From Branchinecta lynchi (lineage: Eukaryota > Arthropoda > Branchiopoda > Anostraca > Branchinectidae), in contig JAKZAP010000009.1 in assembly GCA_023053575.1 (NCBI GenBank), positions 13,249,869 to 13,313,868 of the forward strand: DNA of 64,000 nucleotides, in the 5' to 3' direction. The first letter of the stretch is position 1. Each line of letters begins with the position of its first letter. The notes beneath the pieces were generated by a model that saw nothing but the letters and a program-made list of their open reading frames with translations, did not search any database and was not told the origin of the DNA. Positions 24,101-31,100 of the stretch are shown in pieces. A program made the position numbers and the translations under genes.

Positions 24101-24704
24101 TTTGTCCGAAAGCTGTTACCTTTCTTTCTTCTCTGACACTTCTAGAATACCAAAATTTAAGTCAGGAAGAAGAAGAATAAAGAATTAGCTGTATAAAGTT
24201 GACAAAATGTATGAGCTACTGATATCCAACCTTCTTATCTTTCCTTTCTTCGTTGGTCATGATCGCCAGTTGTCTTAAATTTGGTATGTTTGCCGAATTG
24301 TCAGTTGTCTTTTTGAATTTGTTACGTTTGCCACCGAAAACACTGAGAGAATCGCCGTACTCCTCAGTTTCTTCATGAAAATTTAGCATTCTTGCTGAAT
24401 TTGTCGATGAATTTTATGCTGAATTAATGCTGCACTAATTCAGCGAAAATTTAAGTCCGAAAGCGAAATGCTGCATAAAATGCTGAATTAATTCAGCATT
24501 TTCGTTCGTTCCGCAGCTTTCGGACACGTTCTTAGTACGTTATCTTTTATCCATACTAATTTGGCGGATCTTCACTTCTGGCTCGGTCCGATCTTTTCTG
24601 CATTTCTCTGTCCCCCGCTAAACAAAACAAAAAACATTCTACTCACCATAGACAGATGGAGCGGCCAAAATGGCTAGCAAACCTAGTAAAATGACTTGCT
24701 TCAT
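8963..24704 (-). CDS. SIAE: Sialate O-acetylesterase, exons 1-7 (3' end not found)
   Basis: Spliced minus-strand gene that removes O-acetyl groups from sialic acids, expected in the lysosome or secreted. Seven exons join in frame (24647-24704, 22763-22915, 19658-19948, 16688-16876, 14485-14696, 11772-11920, 8963-9146), giving 412 codons. Seen: a signal peptide, the nucleophile motif SGQSNM, SSWGGT, WYQGESN, YGYVPN and IHPRDKQT, in the order known for SIAE/SASA esterases. All splice phases are compatible. Vertebrate SIAE is about 520 residues (memory), so about 90 C-terminal residues, including the expected RYAW..PC region, are missing. I searched the minus strand below 8963 and did not see them; they are probably beyond the window. 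Introns are packed with transposons, but no exon is broken. Confidence 0.93.
9179..9561. mobile_element. TA-target MITE (GTTGCGTTTTT ends), SIAE intron 6
   Basis: Ends TA|GTTGCGTTTTTCC and AAAAACACAAC|TA. The interior is built from AGATACCATGGTATCTG and GATACCACGG palindromes. Related fragment at 8150-8225. Confidence 0.7.
9600..10256. other. Intronic sequence, no gene seen
   Basis: SIAE intron 6. The 92-codon minus frame at 9607-9885 has no recognised family and no splice logic. Contains a GC-rich run of mixed composition. Confidence 0.35.
10257..10400. repeat. GAGCGTGTTCC MITE, partial copy
   Basis: Shares CCGAGCAATGTAAGCAAATA, TAGTTACTATT and the end GAAGGGTGGAACACGCTC with copies at 20516, 48952, 54377, 55893, 56729 and 59443. 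Confidence 0.65.
10440..11186. other. Intronic, no gene seen
   Basis: Repeated GAGTCC/TTCCCCGAGG words (10600-10940) suggest an old tandem or foldback repeat. No coding signal. Confidence 0.3.
11772..11920 (-). CDS. SIAE: SIAE exon 6
   Basis: Encodes LRWRQTAGYGYVPNERMPN and GLDTEDDAAPTGS. Human SIAE (memory) has RWHQT here, so this copy has Arg at the His position. Acceptor TTTTTCAG, donor GTAAGT, ending with two bases of the Ser codon completed by exon 7. Confidence 0.9.
12205..13690. mobile_element. GGGATCCC element, copy 4 (reverse), interrupted
   Basis: Reverse-orientation copy. It starts AGACCAAAGATTTCGATGGG, contains array units (AACTTTTGCTTTTAA..CCGGATTCC) and ends CCCTCCACTTACGTTTTGGG ATCCC near 13690. 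A TTAA-flanked element at 12646-13084 interrupts the array. Confidence 0.75.
12646..13084 (-). mobile_element. TTAA-target element (AGGACAC ends), copy A
   Basis: Flanked by TTAA (12642-12645 and 13085-13088), with ends AGGATGCCTGAATGAAG and TTGTTCAGGTGTCCT. It is about 440 bp and is the reverse-oriented relative of 53212-53651. Uninterrupted array units elsewhere read CTTTTAACAAATTTTCC, the expected empty site. Confidence 0.78.
13926..14339. mobile_element. TTAA-type element (AGTTTAACYGAAAAG ends), copy
   Basis: Begins AGTTTAACCGAATAGGGCTG and ends near TTGGCTTTCCAATTAAAATT; internally contains AAGCCGCGTTTGT and TCATAGTAGAATTT, shared with 20826, 42169 and 47324. In SIAE intron 5. Confidence 0.65.
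14485..14696 (-). CDS. SIAE: SIAE exon 5 (WYQGESN block)
   Basis: Encodes GANEASALWNAMIYP, then TGAIWYQGESNV, then MIDDWRRNW and FPFGFIQ, all diagnostic SASA-domain blocks. Starts after TTTTCCAG and ends in phase 0 before GTAAGC. Confidence 0.92.
14697..15640. other. Intronic, no gene seen
   Basis: SIAE intron 4. GTCGGTTAACCGACC-type short inverted repeats lie at 15120-15330, and GTTAAATAAAGATAAAAT near 15580 looks like the 3' tail of a retroposon. Confidence 0.35.
15648..16680. mobile_element. GGGATCCC element, copy 5 (reverse), abuts SIAE exon 4 donor
   Basis: Starts AAGACCAAAGGTTTCGACGG GATCCCC, carries at least five array units of AACTTTTACTTTTAACAAAT...CCGGATTCCGG type, the module and the G-rich tract, and ends GTTTTGGGATCCCAAAAA at 16680. 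Its last base is 7 nt from the last base of SIAE exon 4. Confidence 0.78.
16688..16876 (-). CDS. SIAE: SIAE exon 4
   Basis: Encodes the F.R.L....KPIGAISSSWGGTRVEAWSS block typical of SIAE. The acceptor is TTTTCAG and the donor CAG|GTAACG. A GGGATCCC-ended repeat begins only 7 nt into the following intron. Confidence 0.9.
17318..17470 (+). pseudogene. Coding-like fragment, unidentified
   Basis: One frame reads GNKGLERFLKKAKEHPILLN and on to LVDVICISCCGIDIL with good amino-acid periodicity but no start, stop or splice frame. A diverged relative (GSGRFLDNIYNLVDFIIYW) lies at about 49410-49500, so it is a repeat-borne coding remnant rather than a gene. Family not recognised. Confidence 0.35.
17823..18360. 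repeat. TAGTAGCATCC repeat interrupted by a foldback
   Basis: Outer sequence (TTGTACAAAAAAGTTGCATG, ..ACTTTGATTTAACATGCCTCC, AGTAGCATCCAGTTTGCTAG) matches 50495-51120 in reverse. The foldback 17955-18213 sits in the middle. Confidence 0.6.
17955..18213. repeat. Foldback hairpin, arms about 95-100 bp
   Basis: Arms run CAAACAATGTTTACAACGGG...CTTGGCAAGGGTCCTCGTC... CAATCCTCTGGGTGAA and back as its near-perfect reverse complement, around a centre near GTCGAC at 18063. As RNA or extruded DNA it would be a single long hairpin. Confidence 0.85.
18361..19200. other. Intronic, no gene seen
   Basis: SIAE intron 3. CTTGAAACCTTGAACC after AATAAA-like sequence at 19040-19075 resembles a non-LTR retroposon 3' tail. 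Otherwise nothing recognised. Confidence 0.3.
19219..19625. mobile_element. TA-target MITE (GTTGCGTTTTT family), SIAE intron 3
   Basis: Ends GATGCGTTTTTGCAGATACC and CTGCAAAAACGCAAATT are degraded versions of the family ends; the interior matches 56081-56497 closely (CAGTTACATCACCAAGTGC, AAGTGAGA). It stops 33 nt from exon 3. Confidence 0.65.
19658..19948 (-). CDS. SIAE: SIAE exon 3 (catalytic Ser motif)
   Basis: Carries GEVWICSGQSNMEF, the block that holds the nucleophile serine in SIAE and other SASA/SGNH-like esterases. The acceptor follows a TTCTTCTCTTCTAG tract and the donor is CAG|GTAAGT. A TA-target MITE ends 33 nt beyond the donor side. Confidence 0.92.
20028..20517. mobile_element. 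GGGTTTTCGCGAG-ended element
   Basis: Ends AAGGAGGGTTTTCGCGAG and its imperfect reverse (GGGAAAACCCTTCTTTA). The interior is rich in GGAAAGTG/CTTTCC words. It is the uninterrupted relative of 61895-63180. In the intron between SIAE exons 2 and 3. Confidence 0.7.
20518..20803. repeat. GAGCGTGTTCC MITE copy
   Basis: TGTGTTCCACCCTACTTACC at the start and CGTTCAAAGTGAGCACGCTC at the end. It directly abuts the previous element. Confidence 0.65.
20828..21345. mobile_element. TTAA-type element (AGTTTAACYGAAAAG ends)
   Basis: AGTTTAACCGAAAAGGCTGAG at the start, TTAGCTTTTCAGTTCAAATT at the end. Internal CAAGTTCAAGTTTTTAATTT insert near 20900. Confidence 0.6.
21415..21770. repeat. Dispersed repeat shared with 27360-27715
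   Basis: Both copies contain CCATRCAGCGACTAYGGATA, CTTCTTCGGG, GCGATATAGCTGTTT and GGTCGTATTACAGAGATAGG in the same order and orientation. No coding capacity recognised. Confidence 0.6.
21780..22750. other. AT-rich intronic sequence, no gene seen
   Basis: Contains AACTTGAACTTGAAC (retroposon-like tail near 21970) and an ATATATTATTATAATATAT low-complexity tract at 22420-22490. Confidence 0.35.
22763..22915 (-). CDS. SIAE: SIAE exon 2
   Basis: Encodes the N-terminal beta-sandwich start (FGSNMVLLDYPRQANIFGFG), with the family's pattern of a surviving Met followed by a hydrophobic strand. The acceptor is TATAG and the donor is a perfect GTAAGT. Phase is 1 at both ends. Confidence 0.88.
22946..23100. 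repeat. TTAA-type element, truncated
   Basis: TTAA at 22942, then AAGTTTAACCAAAAAGG...GATGAAAATGCG as in other AGTTTAAC-family copies, then lost. It begins about 30 nt upstream of SIAE exon 2. Confidence 0.5.
23440..23535 (+). repeat. Non-LTR retroposon 3' tail
   Basis: GTTGTGCTATTATGGAAATAAAGG followed by an (ATT)n tail. Typical CR1/L2-like 3' end; the body is absent. Confidence 0.4.
24041..24533. mobile_element. DNA element with AAGAACGTGTCCGAAAGCT ends, SIAE intron 1
   Basis: Perfect 19-bp terminal inverted repeats enclose about 455 bp with ATTCAGC/GAATTTGT short repeats. No ORF. Single copy in the window. Confidence 0.75.
24647..24704 (-). CDS. SIAE: SIAE exon 1 (signal peptide)
   Basis: The start ATG is at 24704. 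The exon encodes a short basic-then-hydrophobic leader (MKQVILLGLLAIL...) ending in a small-residue cleavage region. It ends with one base of a Gly codon before the donor GTGAGT and joins exon 2 in frame. Confidence 0.82.
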
Positions 24705-25028
24705 GCCTGTACTAATCTCGAATGGAGACGACTGAGCAAAACATCAATAAATAAAACAATCAGTGCAGATAAGACTTTATTTTTGGTTTCCAAAGGACAA
24801 TAAACACGATTCCAAGAAAACAGATCCTTATTGAGAACTATTTCGGTAGGATTATGCGTTGATCAGGAATGCAGCTGGCCCTCTCTTTAGCTGTCTTCCT
24901 GTTATGATGTCCTCGCTCACAAGGACGTTGTGTCCATAGCTTGATTCTATCTTGTTTTTGTTGCGAACTTACATCACCTCTGGTCGTTCAGGATCTCGCG
25001 ACGTACCGGTAGCGTTCCAGCAACTTAT

Positions 25029-25732
25029 TAGTTGCGTTTTTTTATCGAAGTTTTGTTCACCGTCCGCTTAGCCGGTTACTTAATTTCCGTTTTTGAACGC
25101 CGTCGAAGTTTGGCCATATTCCTGTTCAGCGCTTCCAAGCGGACTAGTTTCTGTTAATCCCCCATGCCTCACCGTCATTATTTGGGTCAGACATGGTAAA
25201 ACAGATCCACAGGTTAGTAAGTGGAAAACCTGTCATCTGTGTCCCAGGTATTGGAGGTTTTGCATATGTTTCAGCAGCAGAAAGTGACCTACTACCCTAT
25301 GGATTCGACTTTTTACTATGTCTTAACCAACACTTGCGTAGACAAAGTAAAAAGTCAAATCCATAGGGTAGTGGGTCGCTTTCCCTTTCTGCTGCTAAAA
25401 CATATGTAAAACCTCCATTACCTGGGACACAGATGACAGGTTTTCCACTCACTAACCTGTGGATCTATTTTACCGTGTCTGATCCAAGTGATGACCGTGA
25501 GGCATGGGGGGATTAATAGAAACTAGTCCGCTTGGAAGCGCTGAACAGGAATATGGCCAATCAGGTCAACGTTTCTTCGACGATTCAAGCAAACTTCGAA
25601 CTTGCTAGCGCACGAAGTTCGACGGTCAGAGTCTGAAGGACGAAGGAACTGTGACCGGCGACCAAAAACGGTATTTAAGCAGAGACCTTTGAGGTTGAAG
25701 GCAACTTCAAACTTTGACCAAAAACGCAACTA
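25029..25732. mobile_element. Foldback element with 450-bp palindrome
   Basis: Arms 25111-25317 and 25346-25561 are near-perfect reverse complements around a 28-nt loop. Outside them, shorter diverged sequence ends in TA|GTTGCGTTTTTTT and AAAAACGCAAC|TA, the same terminal motif as the TA-target MITEs. It lies 325 bp upstream of SIAE exon 1. Confidence 0.85.
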
Positions 25733-25739
25733 TTATTAG

Positions 25740-26785
25740 TTACGATCGTTACTCTTGTCATTATTGCCGTTCGAGAGCCCGCCGTAATAAGTAAATTGGC
25801 TCCTCCCACTTATTATTTTCGTTCCACGACTGTTACGATCGTTACAATTTACTTATGATGGTCGGGAGCATCATAAGTGATAATAACTATCGGTTCTGCA
25901 GGAACTCCCATAAGAGTGATGACGTATGTCGGCGTTGTGATTATTTTAGTTCCATAGAGCGTGGTAACCACCACAATACAGTGCTCGCCCTCCTCTTATC
26001 ATCGTAACTTGTAATAACTTCACTGGAACGCTTCCGTAATTACGTTGCCATCAATATTTATAGCAAGAGCTCTGGACTTTTTTATATTGCACTGAACTGC
26101 AGAAAGATTGCGCCCCAGATAATCTCAAAGACACAAAGAAAAACGAAATGCAGCTAAACTTGCTGTTTCATCATTTTTTATTTTATTTTTATCAGTGAGA
26201 TGATCAGCGACATATGCCGCCCAGTCTCGTTTTTTAACCAGTACGCCTAGTCACCGCGACATAAGACATTTCATCCACTTAATTGTTGGCAGAACTTACA
26301 GGGCCTGGACTCGCCGGGGCAAAAACTGACACATTTAACATGTACAAGAACTTGCAAAAGAAAAGAGAATAAAACAGAGTTATGTTTTAAGCACTTGGAC
26401 ATCTTTGATGTTGGGTGAGATTATCCTGTTATACTATTCGCACACTGGAAATCCGCCTGCTCTTCTAAGAACTTCGCTATAGGCCTATAATATTCGATAT
26501 AGACAATCCCGACAATAGTGAGCTCCCAAACGTTGAAGTAGCTTATATATGTTTTACACAATATTAATAAGTCTTAATGAGAAGTGGCCGAGTATGAAGC
26601 TGGGCAGAGACGATCAGGTTTTCCCGGCCGGAATTTCTACGCTTTTTTCTGCACCACCAAACAAATTTCAACTTTTCCGTGTGGAATTTATAGGCTCTAT
26701 GCGAATAGAATACTCCCCCCCCCCCGGTACCACAAAAAAAATGGCGACCCCCGCCCCCCGAATGAAAATATAGGAAATTTTAACT
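25740..26785. other. Intergenic, no gene seen
   Basis: GTTACGATCGTTAC words and ACTTATGATG..CATCATAAGT inverted repeats at 25740-25890; a C run at 26716. Overlapping plus frames at 26549-26868 look like noise. Confidence 0.35.
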
Positions 26786-26790
26786 GCAGT

Positions 26791-27044
26791 TGTACCGTGT
26801 TCTTCAAAACTGTGCTAACTGAATTTTGTTTGAAAACTCAGTTAACTATACCATTGGAAAGAACATAGCTGATTTGGTATTCTGTTAAATTGTGCTAAGT
26901 GTTAGATGAAGAAATCAGCACCATCTAACAGGAAGATTAGTTTTAACTTTCTGAGTTCCTACTTTCTTCCTGCTGAGGCATAAATAAAACCGGGCCCAAA
27001 AATTATGAAAATGTAGTTAGCACAGTTTTGAAGAACACGGTACA
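26791..27044. mobile_element. MITE with 30-bp perfect inverted ends, copy 1
   Basis: TGTACCGTGTTCTTCAAAAC and its reverse at 27025-27044. It contains TTAGATG..CATCTAA internal symmetry and is about 254 bp. Confidence 0.8.
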
Positions 27045-27129
27045 GTTGAAAGTGCAGTTTGGACCGCGAGCACTTAAGGATTTTCCCTAGATACGCGAGC
27101 TAAATTAAACGCGTAACGACGGCTCGCTG

Positions 27130-27230
27130 GCCGCACGCGTTTACATATAGAGGGGGGGAGGGGGAGGCGGAGTTTCCGCCGGTTTTTTGGCCCCGGGGTG
27201 GTTGCCGGGGTGTGTGGCGGGGAGAGGGGG
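27130..27230. repeat. G-rich tract
   Basis: GGGGGGGAGGGGGAGGCGG and CCCCGGGGTGG runs on the plus strand, G-quadruplex capable. No gene. Confidence 0.4.
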
Positions 27231-27359
27231 GTTGCAGGAATTCCAGTCCGCGGCAGTCCGTCCACAGTCCACGGAAGTCAGTGAAGTTCGTTAAAATTAG
27301 TTCTGACCCACAGCCTACATACTCAGTGGTACCAAGAACAGATAACAAAAAAAACCCTC

Positions 27360-27715
27360 CGTCATTGGTTCCCATACAGCGACTATGGATACCGACAAAA
27401 CTGAGCTGAACTAGAGATACTTGCTCAAGCTTTGAGTTGATGACCGTCCACTTCCTTTTTCGCAGCTGCACAAATCAAAGCGAAAAGTGAAGGAGCGCAG
27501 CGCGTCCTGACAACCAGTCTTTTACTTTAGAAATTTCTTCTTCGGGGATTTACTGCGATATAGCTGTTTGTAGAGGTAACGAATTTTGATGTTCGACGTA
27601 GCTCCTATCCTCCGCTCGTTTGCATCCGGCAGGGTACAGGAATTAATTCGACTCTGCATGGTCGTATTACAGAGATAGGGAGACGGAGGTTCTGGTGCTT
27701 ATTTGTTCCTGATAT
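27360..27715. repeat. Dispersed repeat, second copy of 21415-21770
   Basis: Same order of shared words as the 21-kb copy, ending ATTACAGAGATAGGGAGACG. Confidence 0.6.
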
Positions 27716-27937
27716 GACTAAGTTCAAAACACGCCAGCGGACCTCGGGAAGAACGAGAAATGTCACCCGAAAGACGACTCAAACCCTTTTTCAACCAATC
27801 AACAGCGTTTGTTGGGTGAAGTTTCCGGCTCTTCGGTAGACACACGGCGATTTTTCATCGGCACGAAGAATTAGTCATCAGGAATATTATAATACATAAA
27901 CTGACTTGGGTGGGCTCTCTCCTCTTCCGACAGACGT

Positions 27938-28133
27938 TTACACATTCCATTCAGTTGACAACGTGTTTCCCAAAGCATCGACTGCATAAACTGTCAAGGT
28001 TGGAGACATCAAGACAGTTGGTACCGTAAACCGTTTGGGAGGGGAGTCCCCTAAGAACTCCCAGTGCTTCACAGTTCGATCCTCATTTCGTAAACAGATT
28101 AGGCGGAGTCCAGCTTCTGAGGTCAATGAAGAC
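27938..28133 (-). CDS. Metallopeptidase last exon
   Basis: The acceptor TATGTCTCTTCTAG is followed by G, which completes the split Gly codon of the previous exon. It then reads SSLTSEAGLRLICLRNED to WEFLGDSPPKRF and VYAVDALGN, and a TAA at 27938-27940. The 2.75-kb intron before it holds a hAT MITE, a LINE piece and another MITE. The exact phase match and the family-like C-terminus link it to the exons above. Confidence 0.83.
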
Positions 28134-31100
28134 CTAGAAGAGACATAATTTCATGGAAGGTCGTTAGGCTGGTTCTATATCGAGGTGTACCTGCGGGGCA
28201 AAGATCTCAATCAGAGATGGGCGAAGCCGATCATGAAACAATTCGAATCCGAATCCAGATCCAGGGCTAGATACAAATCCGAATCCACCGTTTCAAGCTG
28301 AGAATTCGATCCGGATTCTAAACCGACCTTGTGTACAAATCATGTACACAGGTTATAGTTTAAAAATCAGAGGTGCGTGATAAAATAGTGAGGATGGTTG
28401 GTGGTGGAGACTAAAAAGTTGTATTCTCCTAAGCACACTGTGTATAATTTAGGAAAACGGAAACTTGAAGGATTCAGACTAGAAGTTTGAGCGGATTCGT
28501 AAGATTGAGGTTTGGGATCCGAGTCCGAATCCAGCCTGACATGCAGAAGGTTTGAATCCGGATTCTAATCCGGCCAAAAGGACGAATCCTGGATTAGAAT
28601 CCGAATCCGGATCAGATTCGCTCATCTCTGATTTCAACCAGTCACCCTTAAACTGCAGATGACGGGCGAAATGTGACTAAAAAAGCAAAATCTTCTTTCC
28701 TTGGCACTGGAATAGAGTTATTATTCCTAAGTTCGACGTTCCAGATATTTCGGAGAAATGAATAATGCCACACAGGAATCTGTCGGGATCAGCCTACTCC
28801 CGGTTGTCGCCACATCACCCCCTTACTCACCTAGTTGTGTGCTAGTATATTTGTATTATTTATAATCATTTTAGTTTATTCTTCCTTTCATATTTTTTTG
28901 TACTCAACTTGTTTTTCCTTTGGAATTTGTAGGAAATAAATTTTGTATTATTACTGAGACAGGACATAAAGGCCCCCTCCAAATTGCAATACTAATGCAA
29001 CCTTCTTCCAGACTCGTCCATCCTTTTTAAACTCAAAGGCCCCAATTAATACCCGATATGCAGAGTTACTACGTAAATTCGAAATCGCATCCTTACATGA
29101 ACGAAGGCTGAAACTCTGTATGGAGTTTGGTGTCAAATCTCTGAATCACCCAATCCACAAAAATATTTTCCCTTCTGAAAAGCTGACAGAAAGGCTCCCT
29201 CGCAAGGTAGCTACTGCGGCTGAAAAGTTGCAGCCAACCAGATGTGCCCACTAGAGGTTCGCAAAGAGTTTTGTCCCTTCATTTTTAAAAGTTGTATAAC
29301 GAAGCATACACTGTAAAAAAAAATCTTGCAGTATTTGCTACTGGGATTATTCTTATCTTTTTTGAGATAAGAATATCCCTAATTCGGATAAGGATTAATC
29401 TTATCTCTTTCTAATAGAGATAAGATTAATCTTATCTCTTAATCTTATCTCTTTCTAATAGAGATAAGATTAATCCCAGTAGCAAATACTGCATCCTTAT
29501 TCGGAGAAACTTTTTACAGTGTGAGCTGCTAGTTTAAGTTTATAATCTTATTTACGACCGTTGTAGCCCTACATGCGTAGGCCTATTATGATTTATGTGT
29601 GTGCTCGTAAGTTGTATCCATGACTATACCAATCAAATTTGGCGTGAGCCATGACAAGTTTTTGGTGAATATTAAGATTTATCCTACTATCCTAACCTCC
29701 CAAACGACAACTCAGAGTGATTTTCACACTTGCCTTATTACACTTTTTTAATCAGCTACAATGCTCTCGAAGATTATTTAGGAGAAGCTCTATTGTCGGA
29801 AAAAACAGTTTCGTACATACCTCCGTGTTTGTGCTAGAGGCTAATGGGCCTAGAGAAAGGCGTAAAATAGCGAAAGTCGTGGGAAATTTATTAGAACCAG
29901 AGCCTAATTTTAAAGTACCTCCCTATTTTCGAATACCCGGACATGAATAGTAAATAGTGCGAGGTGTCCTTTAAGGTTTTCGTAGTTAATATTGTTTTTG
30001 TTTACAAATCTATGGTGTGCAGTGTCCTTTTCTTTTACAGTGTCAATTTTAAAAGTGTGAGGCGAGTGCATTTGGTCAACCGAAAGCACCAAGCAAGCAA
30101 ACAAACAATCAATCCTACCAATCGAGTTACAAGGCGGAACATTTTTTGCTGTTGCCAAAGCTATAGGCCTAGGCTTGGCCTACTCTTGTTATTCATGGGT
30201 GGAATTTTAAGTAGAGGGTAAACTGCATAAAATCATGGCTTGATCATGCCGGCTTGTAGCTCCGGCTCAATCTTAGCGTTTTCGAATGGCTAGCAGTTGT
30301 GAGCAGGTTGTTTATACTCTATTCCCAAACACTGTGCAATACACTACAGGAAAACTCGAAATGACTATTTAACAGCAGATTCTCATTCTTTACCGAATAT
30401 AATGCGGGGATGTAGCATAATACTAAACATGGTTTGCAATGTTACTTTTAAACATTGCAAAACAGTAAGTGTTTTGTTTATTTTTTTCTTTTCTCTTCCT
30501 CTCTTTTTCTTATTTCTTTCTTTATTATAGTGTTATGTAGGTTAATCTCTCAAAGGGGGTTTGTTAAACCTCTTAACAAGTGTAAACTTCTAGAGGGTTT
30601 TGTAGTTCTTAGTATTTTTTCCAATAAACCCCATATATAATCTAATCTAATCTAAAGAAAGAAAAAAAACACTTAAAAGGTTGTATCATTATCTAGACGT
30701 AGCTTTCTAAGGTCTTGTCCAACTGATGCTTCAGGAAGCAATGACAGAGCAACGTATCACAGCATTGTTGTTGAAAAAGGGCTTTTGTATCAGACTATCT
30801 TGACCCTCCCCCCAAAAGAAGCAACTAGGAAGTCGTTCAGTGTAAGAAAAACAAAACAAAGAAGGACATCAAAAGAAGGACTTACCCCACTCTTCTGATT
30901 TGGAATGAATTTAATGGATGACGATTTAGAAACTTGTGGAATGCCAAAGTGACCAAGGATGGTCTATCCAAAAAGAACTGACTTTCAGTTTGTCTAACTG
31001 TTTCTAACTGTCCTTTTACAAGGAGATCTCGATTTTCACAACTTTTATCACAGCACCGACTAGAATTATTGTGTTTATTGACATCACTTTTTGACAGATC

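Noticed and set aside
29910..30221. Overlapping open frames on both strands
   Set aside because: They cover a TTAA-repeat end and AT-rich intron; no splice or domain support.
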